Shown: positions 16,844 to 25,018 of the stretch, one piece after another
How positions within the stretch are numbered: the stretch's first letter is position 1
How the letters are laid out: every line of letters begins with the position of its first letter
Origin: Lysinibacillus_B sp050613145
GTDB lineage: Bacteria > Bacillota > Bacilli > Bacillales_A > Planococcaceae
Assembly (NCBI RefSeq): GCF_050613145.1
Contig: NZ_CP192507.1
Coordinates: 744,001-808,000 of the forward strand
Direction: 5' to 3'
Length of the DNA stretch: 64,000 bases
Notes under the pieces: generated by a model
What the model was told of the DNA's origin: nothing
The model's database searches: none
Seen by the model: the letters and a program-made list of their open reading frames with translations, nothing else
Program-made: the position numbers and the translations under genes

Positions 16844-17998
16844 ATGTTTTCAAATGATAAACTCGATATTGCTTCACTTGATGTTATATTTAACAGAATG
16901 CTTGAAACAATTACAAGCTCTAAAAATGATATTTTTATTATAAGCGAACAAAGCCGAAGAAGCTTTGAAGACATGGAAAAAGAGCTTGAAATTGTTCGGC
17001 AAGAAATTGGTCTTATTATTAATGAGGCTGATCATTTAGAAGCAAAATCGCAACTTTCTAAGCAACGTCTCGTCCAAGTAAGTAAGGCCTTTGATAATTA
17101 TAGCGAAGAACAAGTGCGAACTGCATATGAAATTGCAAATGATATACAAATCAAGTTACTGCTAGCACGTGAAAAAGAAAGACAGCTGCGTAGTAAAAGA
17201 GATGATTTAGAACGTCGAATGAAAGCGCTATATGAGACAATCGAACGTGCCGATCATATTGTGAATCAGGTAAATGTCGTCATCAATTATTTGACTTCAG
17301 ATTTGAAAAATGTCGGGCTTGCTTTAGAACAAGCAAAAATCAAGCAAGACTTTGGTATACGCATCATTGCTGCACAAGAGGAAGAGCGAAAGCGACTATC
17401 GCGAGAAATTCATGATGGACCTGCTCAAATGATGGCCAATGTGCTGATGCGTTCGGGGTTAATTGAACGTACATCTCGTGAAAAAGGTATGGATGCCGCT
17501 ATACAAGAGTTAGCGGAATTAAAAGTGACCGTTCGAAATGCTCTTTCCGAAGTACGGAGAATTATATACGATTTACGACCAATGGCATTAGATGATTTAG
17601 GCATTGTGCCAACATTAAAAAAGTATTTATCAACTGTAATGGAATATAATTCAGGTGTAATGATTCATTTCCAATCGATTGGAAAAGAGCAACGTATTTC
17701 GTCAAATCATGAGGTAGCGATATTTCGACTTGTTCAAGAGTGTGTTACCAATGCCTTAAAACATGGGCAACCAAAAGAAATAAGTGTAAAATTAGAGTGG
17801 TTATATAACGATATAAACATTGTTGTAAAAGACGATGGAAAGGGATTTGACGAAGAAAACGTGAAAGAGCAGTCATTCGGGATTATCGGGATGAAAGAAC
17901 GCATCGATTTACTAGAGGGACAGATGCAGATTCATAGTGTAGTAGGTAAAGGAACGATTGTAATTTTTAAAATTCCATTTCCTGATGTAGAAGAATAA
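16844..17998 (+). CDS. degS: Two-component sensor histidine kinase DegS
   Basis: 384 residues, no membrane segment: a cytosolic kinase. The N-terminal half is a long coiled coil (DegS sensor domain, ~30-175). A HisKA_3 dimerisation/phosphoacceptor domain has EEERKRLSREIHDGPAQMM, phospho-His near 190. The C-terminal ATPase has an N-box region (LVQECVTNALKHG) and DDGKGFD G-box. It phosphorylates DegU, 39 nt downstream. The DegSU pair controls exoenzymes, motility, competence (through comK) and biofilm formation. Many of those targets lie in this window. RBS is weak (TGGGGA). Confidence 0.95.
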   Translation: MFSNDKLDIASLDVIFNRMLETITSSKNDIFIISEQSRRSFEDMEKELEIVRQEIGLIINEADHLEAKSQLSKQRLVQVSKAFDNYSEEQVRTAYEIANDIQIKLLLAREKERQLRSKRDDLERRMKALYETIERADHIVNQVNVVINYLTSDLKNVGLALEQAKIKQDFGIRIIAAQEEERKRLSREIHDGPAQMMANVLMRSGLIERTSREKGMDAAIQELAELKVTVRNALSEVRRIIYDLRPMALDDLGIVPTLKKYLSTVMEYNSGVMIHFQSIGKEQRISSNHEVAIFRLVQECVTNALKHGQPKEISVKLEWLYNDINIVVKDDGKGFDEENVKEQSFGIIGMKERIDLLEGQMQIHSVVGKGTIVIFKIPFPDVEE

Positions 17999-18037
17999 CA
18001 GTATAGAAAAAAAGATTGATTTTAGGGGGTAACAGAA

Positions 18038-18712
18038 ATGACGAAAATTATTATTGTAGATGACCATCAATTATTCCGTGAAGGGGTAAAGCGTATTTTA
18101 GATTTTGAAGATACATTTGAAGTAGTGGCAGAGGGCGATGACGGTACAGATGTCATCAATTTGTATAGCCTGCATAACCCAGATGTTGTACTGATGGATA
18201 TTAACATGCCGAAGAAAAATGGTGTGGAGGCAGCAGCCGAATTAATTGCAGAATTTCCAGAAGCAAAAATCATTATGTTGTCCATTCATGACGATGAGTC
18301 ATACGTAACACATGCATTAAAATCAGGTGCGCTTGGTTATATGTTAAAAGAGATGGATGCAGATGAAATCGTCGAGGCGATTAAAGTAGTTGCAAACGGT
18401 GGCTCTTACTTACATCCAAAAGTAACGAAAAACTTAGTAGCGGAATTCCGTCGTCTATCAGAGCACGAAAACAAAGGCAACTTCCACCAAACAGAAATTC
18501 GCCGTCCGTTCCATTTATTAACGAAGCGTGAATGCGAAGTACTACAGCTACTTACAGATGGCCAATCAAACCGTTCGATCGGTGAAACGTTGTATATCTC
18601 TGAAAAAACAGTGAAAAATCACGTTTCAAGCATTTTACAAAAAATGAATGTAAACGACCGTACACAAGCGGTTGTAACAGCTATTAAAAATGGCTGGGTA
18701 GAAGTACGATAA
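18038..18712 (+). CDS. degU: Response regulator DegU
   Basis: 224 residues. Receiver domain ~1-120 with acidic pocket DD (8-9), phospho-acceptor Asp54 in VLMDINMP, Ser/Thr switch and Lys in the usual places. LuxR/NarL-type helix-turn-helix ~158-220 (LTKRECEVLQLLTDGQSNRS, then ISEKTVKNHVSSILQKM). RBS AGGGGG. Length equals B. subtilis DegU (229) within a few residues. It is cotranscribed with degS and ends in its own terminator, directly before the RAYT/REP insertion. Confidence 0.96.
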   Translation: MTKIIIVDDHQLFREGVKRILDFEDTFEVVAEGDDGTDVINLYSLHNPDVVLMDINMPKKNGVEAAAELIAEFPEAKIIMLSIHDDESYVTHALKSGALGYMLKEMDADEIVEAIKVVANGGSYLHPKVTKNLVAEFRRLSEHENKGNFHQTEIRRPFHLLTKRECEVLQLLTDGQSNRSIGETLYISEKTVKNHVSSILQKMNVNDRTQAVVTAIKNGWVEVR

Positions 18713-18724
18713 TGAGTTGAGTTG

Positions 18725-18761
18725 AAAACCTGCTAATCTATAAGGATTGGCGGGTTTTTTG
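18725..18761 (+). terminator. Terminator after degSU
   Basis: AAACCTGCTAATC (18725-18737)/GATTGGCGGGTTT (18745-18757), a 13-bp stem with wobble pairs, then TTTT. Confidence 0.8.
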
Positions 18762-18770
18762 TATGAAGGA

Positions 18771-18844
18771 GGTACCGCTGTTGTACCACCGTGGTACCGG
18801 GTACGTACCATCGAAGTGCCATCTTTGTCCCCGGTACGTACCAT
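18771..18844. repeat. REP-like palindromic unit, left copy
   Basis: Consecutive GGTACC/GTACC palindromes and two copies of GGTACGTACCA (around 18800 and 18834). Bases 18794-18821 are identical over 28 nt to 19545-19572 on the other side of the RAYT gene. High local GC and paired Kpn-type half sites can fold into two hairpins. Same orientation as the right copy. Confidence 0.85.
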
Positions 18845-18963
18845 CTTACACAAAATCAAAAATCAAAATTGGATCAAAAAAATGGACCAAATTTAAAATT
18901 TCGGCATTTGCGAAAAAATCACTTTATATGTACAATCGCGGAAAATTATAAAGGAGAATGAGT

Positions 18964-19530
18964 ATGCCAAGGAAACAAAGGGTGTGGAGTCCAGAACATT
19001 ATGATCATGTTGTAATTCGTGGGAACAACAGGCAAAATATTTTTGGAAGAGCGGAGGATGTATTTCACTGGTTTCAAATTTTAGATGATGTTTACAGAGA
19101 ACATTCTTTTACTATCGCTGCTTATTGTATTATGACAAATCATGTCCATCTATTAATTCGTTCACCAGAAGAACCCCTTAGTAAAGTAATGATGAAGGTG
19201 AATAAAAGATATTCGAATTATTTTAAAAGGAAATATGGATATAGTGGACATTTATATGAAAAACGTTATTTCGCTAAAATGGCGAAAGGAACAAGAGCTT
19301 TACTAGATATTAGTGCTTATATTCATCGTAATCCTATCCGCACAAATCCCCCAATAGTAAGCACGATGGAAGAGTATCCATACAGTAGTTATCATTTAAT
19401 TAAAGAAGGGATAAAACCCGCTTTTGAATTTATCGATTATAAACCGTTGATTGAAGCGGTATTGGGGCAAGCGAGTGATGAGTATTGCTCCTATTGTGAA
19501 AAAGGGTTTGATAGGATGGGAGGTATATAA
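18964..19530 (+). CDS. REP-associated tyrosine transposase (RAYT, IS200-like Y1 HUH family)
   Basis: 188 residues from the second ATG, which has proper spacing to RBS AAAGGAG; the first ATG, six bases earlier, is too close. HUH metal-binding motif NHVHLLI (His60, His62) and catalytic Tyr119 in the RAYT-typical AYIHRNP. The C-terminal part (MEEYPYSSY) is also RAYT-type. The gene is intact and bracketed by REP-like palindromes sharing 28 identical bases, the standard association: the enzyme cuts and joins single-stranded REP DNA and is thought to spread these repeats. There are no terminal IS inverted repeats, and the gene is probably domesticated or only locally mobile. It interrupts the spacing between degU and the lipoprotein gene. 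Confidence 0.9.
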   Translation: MPRKQRVWSPEHYDHVVIRGNNRQNIFGRAEDVFHWFQILDDVYREHSFTIAAYCIMTNHVHLLIRSPEEPLSKVMMKVNKRYSNYFKRKYGYSGHLYEKRYFAKMAKGTRALLDISAYIHRNPIRTNPPIVSTMEEYPYSSYHLIKEGIKPAFEFIDYKPLIEAVLGQASDEYCSYCEKGFDRMGGI

Positions 19531-19596
19531 CGGGTACCACCATTGTACCGGGTACGTACCATCGAAGTGCCACCGTAGTACCTGGTACGTACCACC
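19531..19596. repeat. REP-like palindromic unit, right copy
   Basis: Begins at the RAYT stop codon. GGGTACC, then GTACCGGGTACGTACC and a second GGTACGTACC (19583-19592). 19545-19572 repeats 18794-18821 exactly; further bases are similar. With the left copy it frames the transposase as direct repeats. Confidence 0.85.
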
Positions 19597-19675
19597 TTTC
19601 TCGCAACATTCAATACTTTATTTCGTCATTACATATGAGAATTGTGCTACAATATTGCGCGGGAGGGTTTAAATA

Positions 19676-20206
19676 ATGAAAAAATGGTTATTAGCAGTAG
19701 TGACAGCGGTCGTCCTAGCTGCTTGTGGTGATACGGATACAGCGGAACAATCATCGAAAACAACAGAACAAATCATTGAAGAAGGTACGATTGGTTTTGA
19801 AGTGTTAGGTGATTCTATTGAGGAAGCGACAAATGTCCCAGAGGCAGAAAAAGCGGCGATTATAGCGGCATTTAATGAATACATTGATGCTTTTAACTCT
19901 GGTGATGCAGAACGCTACGGTAAGACAACAGCAGTCAATGCAGTAGGTTTTGACTATGAGCAAGATGTAGCAGCGTATAAAGAATACTTTGAGCAATACG
20001 ACTACATTATTAAAACAGCAGAAGATGTGACAATTACAAAATATAGTGAAGATGAAGTGCAATTATATGCGAATGTTACGACAAAATTATTAGAGGCTGG
20101 ATCAGATGAGGAACTGTCAGATCATGGTCGACAAGTGACGGTTTTTGTAAAAGAAGACGGAGCTTGGAAGGTTACAAGCATTCATTATATTGGCAATATG
20201 AACTAA
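19676..20206 (+). CDS. Putative lipoprotein with NTF2-like fold
   Basis: 176 residues. Lipoprotein signal with lipobox VLAAC (lipidated Cys17), then an acidic, Thr/Ser-rich linker. The C-terminal ~110 residues (FNEYIDAFNSGDAERYGK through VFVKEDGAWKVTSIHYIG) have the helix-then-curved-sheet pattern of NTF2-like or DUF4878 domains, ending in the common WKV-x-x-IH strand. It would sit on the outer face of the membrane. No enzymatic residues can be named. It is monogenic, RBS GGGAGGG, with a terminator after it. Function unknown. Confidence 0.75.
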   Translation: MKKWLLAVVTAVVLAACGDTDTAEQSSKTTEQIIEEGTIGFEVLGDSIEEATNVPEAEKAAIIAAFNEYIDAFNSGDAERYGKTTAVNAVGFDYEQDVAAYKEYFEQYDYIIKTAEDVTITKYSEDEVQLYANVTTKLLEAGSDEELSDHGRQVTVFVKEDGAWKVTSIHYIGNMN

Positions 20207-20211
20207 ACGAG

Positions 20212-20246
20212 AGCGTTCTGTGGACAAGTGCACGGAACGCTTTTCT
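20212..20246 (+). terminator. Terminator after lipoprotein gene
   Basis: AGCGTTCTGTG (20212-20222)/CACGGAACGCT (20231-20241), 11 bp with one wobble, then TTTCTTT. Confidence 0.8.
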
Positions 20247-20361
20247 TTAGGAGATAAGAGGCGTAATAAATAGTTGTTGTCGAGATTTGTCTATCTTGCA
20301 CTTAGGCATTCACATTCTATAAGAGATGCGTTAAACTAGGGGGTATAGGAGAGTGGGGAAT

Positions 20362-21213
20362 TTGATTAAAACTGCAGTCGTAACAGATAGTACGGCGTAT
20401 TTAACGCAAGAAGAACGCGCACACTATAACATTCATATAGTTCCGTTGAGTGTCAATTTAGAAGACGGTACATATGAAGAAGAAATAACGATTACAGCGC
20501 CGGAATTTTATGAAAAGGTGCGCCATGCAAAACAGTTCCCAAAAACGACACAGCCACCGATTGGTAAGTTTGTTGAGCTTTTTGAAAAGCTAGCAAAAGA
20601 CTATGATGAAGTGGTCACAATTCATTTATCAAGTGGGATTAGTGGAACGTATCAAGGCGCAGTGCAAGCCGGCGATATGGTAGATGATATAGAGGTTTAC
20701 GCCTTTGATAGCGAAATCGCGTGTGCCCCTCAAGGTATGTTCGTGATTGAAGCAGCGAAAATGGCGCAACAAGGTGCATCAGCGAAAGAAATTATGGCGA
20801 AGCTAGAAGCGTTAAAAGTGACGATGAACGCTTACTTTATCGTGGATGATTTAGCACATTTACAACGTGGTGGCCGATTATCAGCTGCTGCTGCTTTAAT
20901 TGGCGGATTACTACAAGTAAAGCCTGTTTTGCATTTTGTTGATAAAAAAATCGTACCTTTCGAAAAAATTCGCACACGCAAAAAAGCATTGCGTCGTGTA
21001 GAAGAACTGTTGAAGGGGGCTACAGAGCAGTATGATCAATTACAAGCTGTCATTATCCATGGGAATTGTGAAGCAGAAGGACGAGCTTGGATGGAACAAC
21101 TGCAAAAAGATTTCCCAACAGTTGATTTTAAATTCAGTTATTTCGGTCCGGTCATTGCCACGCATTTAGGAGAAGGTGCGCTTGCGATGGGCTGGATGAA
21201 AAAAGAAGACTAA
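20362..21213 (+). CDS. DegV family fatty-acid-binding protein
   Basis: 283 residues from the TTG that gives the family-typical start MIKTAVVTDSTAYL. A GTG nine bases earlier is possible but almost touches the RBS (AGGAGA). It has DegV signatures: TDSTAYL, the SSGISGTYQGA loop that binds the carboxylate, and the DDLAHLQRGGRLSAAAALIG motif, over the whole two-domain length. By family it presents fatty acids to FakA for phosphorylation (FakB role); no fakA gene is nearby. Despite the name it is unrelated in function to degSU. It carries its own terminator. Confidence 0.88.
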   Translation: MIKTAVVTDSTAYLTQEERAHYNIHIVPLSVNLEDGTYEEEITITAPEFYEKVRHAKQFPKTTQPPIGKFVELFEKLAKDYDEVVTIHLSSGISGTYQGAVQAGDMVDDIEVYAFDSEIACAPQGMFVIEAAKMAQQGASAKEIMAKLEALKVTMNAYFIVDDLAHLQRGGRLSAAAALIGGLLQVKPVLHFVDKKIVPFEKIRTRKKALRRVEELLKGATEQYDQLQAVIIHGNCEAEGRAWMEQLQKDFPTVDFKFSYFGPVIATHLGEGALAMGWMKKED

Positions 21214-21216
21214 CAA

Positions 21217-21255
21217 AAGCGGTTTCTACAGTTTAGTAGAAATTGCTTTTTTTTT
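21217..21255 (+). terminator. Terminator after degV-family gene
   Basis: AAGCGGTTTCTAC (21217-21229)/GTAGAAATTGCTT (21235-21247), one mismatch and a wobble, followed by nine T. Confidence 0.85.
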
Positions 21256-21290
21256 AGATAAGAAAGTATAAAAATTTTCAAATTGAAAGA

Positions 21291-21384
21291 GTGTTTAGCT
21301 CCAGCGCCTAACCCCTCGTGACGTTTCGAAATGAGCCTATCTCCAACGCATGTCGGGGCTAGAGTGGGCGCTTGCGCTTTTCTG
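21291..21384. repeat. Dispersed intergenic hairpin repeat (CAGCGCCTA type)
   Basis: Left arm CCAGCGCCTAACCCCTCG (21301-21318) and right arm CGGGGCTAGAGTGGGCGCTT (from 21354) are imperfect inverted repeats around a Pro/Thr-like GC-richer centre, ending GCGCTTTTCTGATTGG. I recognise this design from many Bacillaceae and Planococcaceae genomes, where similar ~100-nt units recur between genes; only one copy is in this window. It lies between the degV terminator and the comFA RBS, so it is within or next to the comF leader. Confidence 0.6.
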
Positions 21385-21400
21385 ATTGGAGGGAGAAGGG

Positions 21401-22792
21401 ATGAAGTTAAAACGTTCAAAGCATTTCAAGCAATATAAAGGATTTATAATCGAACCGAGTGTTCAAAATTTTTTATGTGGGCGGGTATGGACAAGAGACG
21501 CCACGCTGTTTTCACGTGAAAAAATAGATAGCTATATACAGCACGGTCTCATTGAAGTAAAGGCTGCTATCCGTGAAGGTCCGATTTGCAACAGATGCCT
21601 CAGTCAAGATAAAAAACAATTTATTACGTTCCAATGTGCGCGATGCAATAAGCGATGCGTTTATTGTAGGCATTGTATTATGATGGGGAGAATGAGTAGC
21701 TGCACACAACTCATGACTTGGATAGGACCACAGCCGCGAAGACACAAAAATCATCTACTTGATTGGAAGAGTCAATTTACACCGCTACAACGAAAAGCGT
21801 CCGAGGAGCTGACAGAAAGTATAAAACAAGGGAGCAATCATGTATTGCATGCGGTATGCGGGGCTGGAAAAACGGAGATTTTGTTTACTGCCATATATGA
21901 TGCATTAAATGAAGGAAAGCGCGTGTGTGTAGCGACACCGAGGACGGATGTAGTGTTGGAACTATATCCGCGTTTTCAGCAAGTATTCCCACACACGACC
22001 ATTCATGCGCTTTACGGTGATGCCCCGAAACGCTTTAGTTATGCCGAGCTCATCGTCACAACAACGCACCAACTTTACCGATTTGAGCAGGCGTTTGATG
22101 TCATGATTGTCGATGAAGCGGATGCGTTTCCGTATACATTCGATGAATCCCTCAAACAAGCGGTAATCAAAGCAAAAAAACAACAGGCACCGATTGCGTT
22201 TGTCACAGCTACACCATCGTATCCATTATTACAACAAAAAAAGCACGGCGGTTATTCCTTTATTCCGAGTCGCTATCACGGTTATCCGCTACCCGTACCG
22301 CGTTACGATAGTTTGTGGGGGTATGACAAGTCCATTCACAAAAAACATCTACCAAAGAAATTAAAAAAATGGGCAGAAGCTCGCCTTGCCAATAATGAGC
22401 CGTTTCTATTATTTTTCCCAACAATCGATTTAATGGAGCAAGCCATTCCATTATTTCAAGCACTCCATCCACAGATTGAGGCGGTACATGCCGAAGACCC
22501 AGACCGGAAAGAAAAAGTACTGAACTTACGAAATGAACAGCTAAAAGGACTTCTGACAACAACGATTTTAGAGCGTGGCATTACGATCAAAAATGTGCAA
22601 GTCGCAGTAATCGGAGCGGAAAGTAAAGTCTTCACATCAAGTGCACTCATTCAAATTAGTGGTCGGGTTGGACGAAATGCGCAGTATCCAACAGGAGATG
22701 TGGTCTTTTTTCACCATGGCATTACAGTAGAAATGGATGCGGCAAAAGAAGAAATCAGGCGGTTAAATAAGGAGGGGTTTCCGCATGCATAA
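21401..22792 (+). CDS. comFA: Competence DNA translocase/helicase ComFA
   Basis: 463 residues from the ATG with RBS GGGAGAAGGG. The N-terminal zinc region has Cys63, 66, 79, 82 (CNRC, CARC) plus further Cys at 86, 89 and 92. A superfamily-2 DEAD helicase core follows: Walker A AVCGAGKTEI (~151-160), DEAD box in IVDEADAFPY and TATP motif III. The C-terminal helicase lobe has TILERGITI and QISGRVGR. It is a membrane-associated ATPase that helps pull transforming single-stranded DNA through ComEC. comFB of B. subtilis is missing: comFC overlaps it by 8 nt. In Bacillus this operon is ComK-activated; no convincing ComK box was seen upstream. Confidence 0.93.
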   Translation: MKLKRSKHFKQYKGFIIEPSVQNFLCGRVWTRDATLFSREKIDSYIQHGLIEVKAAIREGPICNRCLSQDKKQFITFQCARCNKRCVYCRHCIMMGRMSSCTQLMTWIGPQPRRHKNHLLDWKSQFTPLQRKASEELTESIKQGSNHVLHAVCGAGKTEILFTAIYDALNEGKRVCVATPRTDVVLELYPRFQQVFPHTTIHALYGDAPKRFSYAELIVTTTHQLYRFEQAFDVMIVDEADAFPYTFDESLKQAVIKAKKQQAPIAFVTATPSYPLLQQKKHGGYSFIPSRYHGYPLPVPRYDSLWGYDKSIHKKHLPKKLKKWAEARLANNEPFLLFFPTIDLMEQAIPLFQALHPQIEAVHAEDPDRKEKVLNLRNEQLKGLLTTTILERGITIKNVQVAVIGAESKVFTSSALIQISGRVGRNAQYPTGDVVFFHHGITVEMDAAKEEIRRLNKEGFPHA

Positions 22793-23378
22793 AGAGAACC
22801 TACATTGTTTACTATGCGGGACGTTATTGACGGAACAAATTTCGTGGTTGACGCTTATTCAAACATTTCCAACAACAATTTGTGCAAAATGTGAGGGGGA
22901 ATTTGAACTATATACAAATACTGAACCTGATCATCGTGCGCTATATACCTATAATGAAGCGATGAAGGACTACTTGCATCGTTATAAATTTATGCACGAT
23001 GTCGTACTAGCAAAAGTGTTTCAAAAACAGCTACACAATATACTACGAAATGAAAAACGAATGATTGTCCCCATTCCGATGCATCCTGAAAAGCTAGTAG
23101 AACGTACCTTTTCGCCTATTGATGAACTGCTTATTGCTGCCAAACTACCGTATGAACATTTACTAGAAAAAACGACAACGACGAGTCAAAGTACGAAATC
23201 GAGAGAGGAACGCCTGAATACACCACAACTTTTTCGTATAAAAGGGCACGTAAAACATACAGATTACGTGATTTTTGACGATATTTATACAACAGGTACT
23301 ACGATAAACCATGCGAAAAAAGTGTTACTAGAAGCGGGTGCAAAATCTGTGACATCTGTGACGCTTATTCGCGGTTAA
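22785..23378 (+). CDS. comFC: Competence protein ComFC (phosphoribosyltransferase-like)
   Basis: 197 residues. N-terminal double zinc finger (CLLCG near 8, CAKCEGEF near 41), then a type I phosphoribosyltransferase fold with the PRPP-binding loop VIFDDIYTTGTTINHA (~161-176). The ComF/GntX family member is required for transformation, probably acting with ComFA and PriA; its reaction is not established. The start overlaps the comFA end by 8 nt, with RBS AAGGAGG inside comFA, so the two are coupled. Length is slightly below the ~230 of B. subtilis. Confidence 0.9.
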   Translation: MHKENLHCLLCGTLLTEQISWLTLIQTFPTTICAKCEGEFELYTNTEPDHRALYTYNEAMKDYLHRYKFMHDVVLAKVFQKQLHNILRNEKRMIVPIPMHPEKLVERTFSPIDELLIAAKLPYEHLLEKTTTTSQSTKSREERLNTPQLFRIKGHVKHTDYVIFDDIYTTGTTINHAKKVLLEAGAKSVTSVTLIRG

Positions 23379-23411
23379 GAGAAAGAAATGGAGATTTTGA
23401 AAAGGATTTAC

Positions 23412-23420
23412 TGCTATAAT
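23412..23420 (+). promoter_or_regulatory. Extended -10 promoter element before yvyF
   Basis: TGCTATAAT extended -10, 56 nt before the yvyF start, downstream of comFC. It suggests the flagellar genes have their own start in addition to read-through from comF. Confidence 0.4.
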
Positions 23421-23475
23421 TGTTTGTAGTGTATACTATATTCATAGAATGAACGGAAAAATTGGAGGGATTGGC

Positions 23476-23892
23476 ATGGCGGAATTACGTAATTGCCCAA
23501 TGTGTGGAGGATTTTTCAATTACACAGGTTTACGCGAGGTTTGTCATAATTGCTCGCAAAAGGAAGAAGACCTGTATCAAATCGTTTACCGCTTTTTAAG
23601 AAAACGTGAAAATCGTGCAGCGACAATTGAACGTATCGAAGAAGCAACAGGGGTAGACAGCGACCTTTTATATAAATGGGTGAAAAAGGGACGTTTACAT
23701 AGAGCGATGTTCCCAAATTTAGGATATCCATGTGATAACTGTGGACGCTTAACGAATAAAGGGAAGCTTTGTGATGCATGTACGGAAGCTTTACAATCAG
23801 ATTTACGTACATTTGAGGCAGCAAAAGAATTCCGTGAAAGTATCCTACAACAAGACCGTGCAACCTATCATGCAGACAATAAGAAAAAGTAA
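23476..23892 (+). CDS. yvyF: Flagellar operon protein YvyF (TIGR03826 family)
   Basis: 138 residues from the ATG with RBS TTGGAGGG. Two zinc-ribbon pairs (CPMCG near 6 and CHNC near 23; CDNCG and CDAC near 88 and 101) flank a helical segment with a MerR/winged-helix-like look (ATIERIEEATGVDSDLLYKW). It always occurs at the head of the flgM-flgN-flgK cluster in Bacillales, with a proposed regulatory role (it can affect FlgM activity). Zinc or nucleic acid binding is plausible from the Cys pattern. Confidence 0.88.
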   Translation: MAELRNCPMCGGFFNYTGLREVCHNCSQKEEDLYQIVYRFLRKRENRAATIERIEEATGVDSDLLYKWVKKGRLHRAMFPNLGYPCDNCGRLTNKGKLCDACTEALQSDLRTFEAAKEFRESILQQDRATYHADNKKK

Positions 23893-23899
23893 GAAACAG

Positions 23900-23932
23900 C
23901 CAGCTTCCTGTAAAAAAGGGGCTGGTTTTTAT
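23900..23932 (+). terminator. Weak terminator after yvyF
   Basis: CCAGC (23900-23904)/GCTGG (23921-23925) with flanking weak pairs, then TTTTTATTT. It separates yvyF from flgM, which has its own sigma-D promoter. Confidence 0.55.
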
Positions 23933-24094
23933 TTATATCCGGCTATGAATAGGGGAGTTTTTACAATTAAGTGAAGGGAGACAATGTAGGTTTTAAGGAC
24001 TATTAATTTCGTATGCTATACTAATATTTAATGCGTATTAAGTGTTTTACTGACATTAGTACTAGTTGCTTTAAAGGTTTTTTATTTAATACGT

Positions 24095-24120
24095 TAACTT
24101 TTACCGGAAGTGACCGAAAT
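24095..24120 (+). promoter_or_regulatory. Sigma-D promoter of flgM operon
   Basis: TAAC (24095-24098), 14 nt, ACCGAAAT (24113-24120): 3/4 and 6/8 matches to TAAA-N15-GCCGATAT. It lies 40 nt before flgM, where B. subtilis also has a sigma-D promoter. Confidence 0.5.
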
Positions 24121-24159
24121 AGAAAATAGACAAGAAAATGGTGGGAGGAGGAATGGATA

Positions 24160-24420
24160 ATGAAAATCAATGGGATTGGCTTAAATCATATTAATCCATA
24201 TAACAAAGCAAACCGTCCTGTACAGACAAATAAAGCAGGACAATCATTTGCCGATAAGTTAGAAATTTCATCCGCAGCAAAAGGAATGAAAGTAACAACA
24301 GAATATACAGAAGCTCGTGCAGAACGTGTACAACAGTTAAAGGCTGAAATTGAGTCTGGCGAGTACAAGGTGGATGCCCGTAAAGTAGCGGAAGATATGC
24401 TGAAATATTATCGTTTTTAA
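24160..24420 (+). CDS. flgM: Anti-sigma-D factor FlgM
   Basis: 86 residues, matching the family length. The N-terminus MKINGIGLNHINPYNK is typical. The C-terminal helices (RAERVQQLKAEIESGEYKVD, then AEDMLKYY) are the sigma-28/sigma-D binding region. It holds sigma-D inactive until the hook-basal body is complete, after which it is secreted or degraded. RBS GGGAGGAGG. It is first in flgM-flgN-flgK-flgL, and its own sigma-D promoter would form a negative feedback loop. Confidence 0.93.
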   Translation: MKINGIGLNHINPYNKANRPVQTNKAGQSFADKLEISSAAKGMKVTTEYTEARAERVQQLKAEIESGEYKVDARKVAEDMLKYYRF

Positions 24421-24435
24421 AAGGAGATATGCTAC

Positions 24436-24942
24436 GTGTCAGTAGAAAACCTTATTTCAACGCTTGAGAAGCTTGAAAGAATGCATAAAAGCTTACTTGA
24501 ATTAGCGAATAAAAAAACAGATTTAATCAAGGCAAACGACATGGAGCAACTGGATGACATGTTAAAAACGGAACAGGCTCATGTAGCAGCGATTGAAACA
24601 CTGGAGCAACAGCGTCAGAAGATGGTAACGGATTACCTACAAGCAAAGGGAATTGCTTTCACTGGCACACCGACTGTCGCACAAGTGATTGATGCAGCTG
24701 ATGGGGCTGAAAAACAAGCATTACAAGAAGTACGTGAACGACTAGTGGAGCTTGTGACAACGTTAAAACAGCAAAATGATTTAAATCAAAAGCTTGTGTT
24801 CCAATCGCTGCAATTTGTCAATTTCACATTAGATATGTTACAACCACAACGTAATCAAACGAATACATTTAATTATTCGGGTGCAGAAGTGCGCGGCGAA
24901 GCAAATATTGCGAAAAAGTCATACTACAATTCACAAGCATAG
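24436..24942 (+). CDS. flgN: FlgK/FlgL secretion chaperone FlgN (YvyG)
   Basis: 168 residues, all-helical with heptad-like leucines (LISTLEKLERMHKSLLELAN, ERLVELVTTLKQQNDLNQKL), the usual FlgN form. It starts at GTG with RBS AAAAGGAG, 15 nt after flgM. It is a cytosolic chaperone that delivers hook-junction proteins FlgK and FlgL to the export gate; both follow directly. The C-terminal ~30 residues are Asn/Thr-rich and probably disordered. Confidence 0.88.
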   Translation: MSVENLISTLEKLERMHKSLLELANKKTDLIKANDMEQLDDMLKTEQAHVAAIETLEQQRQKMVTDYLQAKGIAFTGTPTVAQVIDAADGAEKQALQEVRERLVELVTTLKQQNDLNQKLVFQSLQFVNFTLDMLQPQRNQTNTFNYSGAEVRGEANIAKKSYYNSQA

Positions 24943-24970
24943 GACGTATGCTTAATCGCATACGTCTTTT
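24943..24970 (+). terminator. Intra-operon hairpin between flgN and flgK
   Basis: Perfect 9-bp stem GACGTATGC/GCATACGTC (24943-24951 with 24958-24966) followed by TTTT. The short T-run suggests partial termination that would lower flgK-flgL expression relative to flgM-flgN. Confidence 0.65.
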
Positions 24971-25018
24971 AAATGAAAACTACATCCTGTCATACGGATT
25001 ACATAAGGAGGAAGCAAT

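Noticed and set aside
18771..19596. Standard insertion sequence with terminal inverted repeats
   Set aside because: Flanking palindromes are direct copies of REP-like units and no IS-type terminal inverted repeats are seen; a RAYT/REP locus explains it better.
21213..21400. ComK box upstream of comFA
   Set aside because: AT-rich runs are present but no AAAA-N5-TTTT pair with 8, 18 or 31-nt spacing could be placed.
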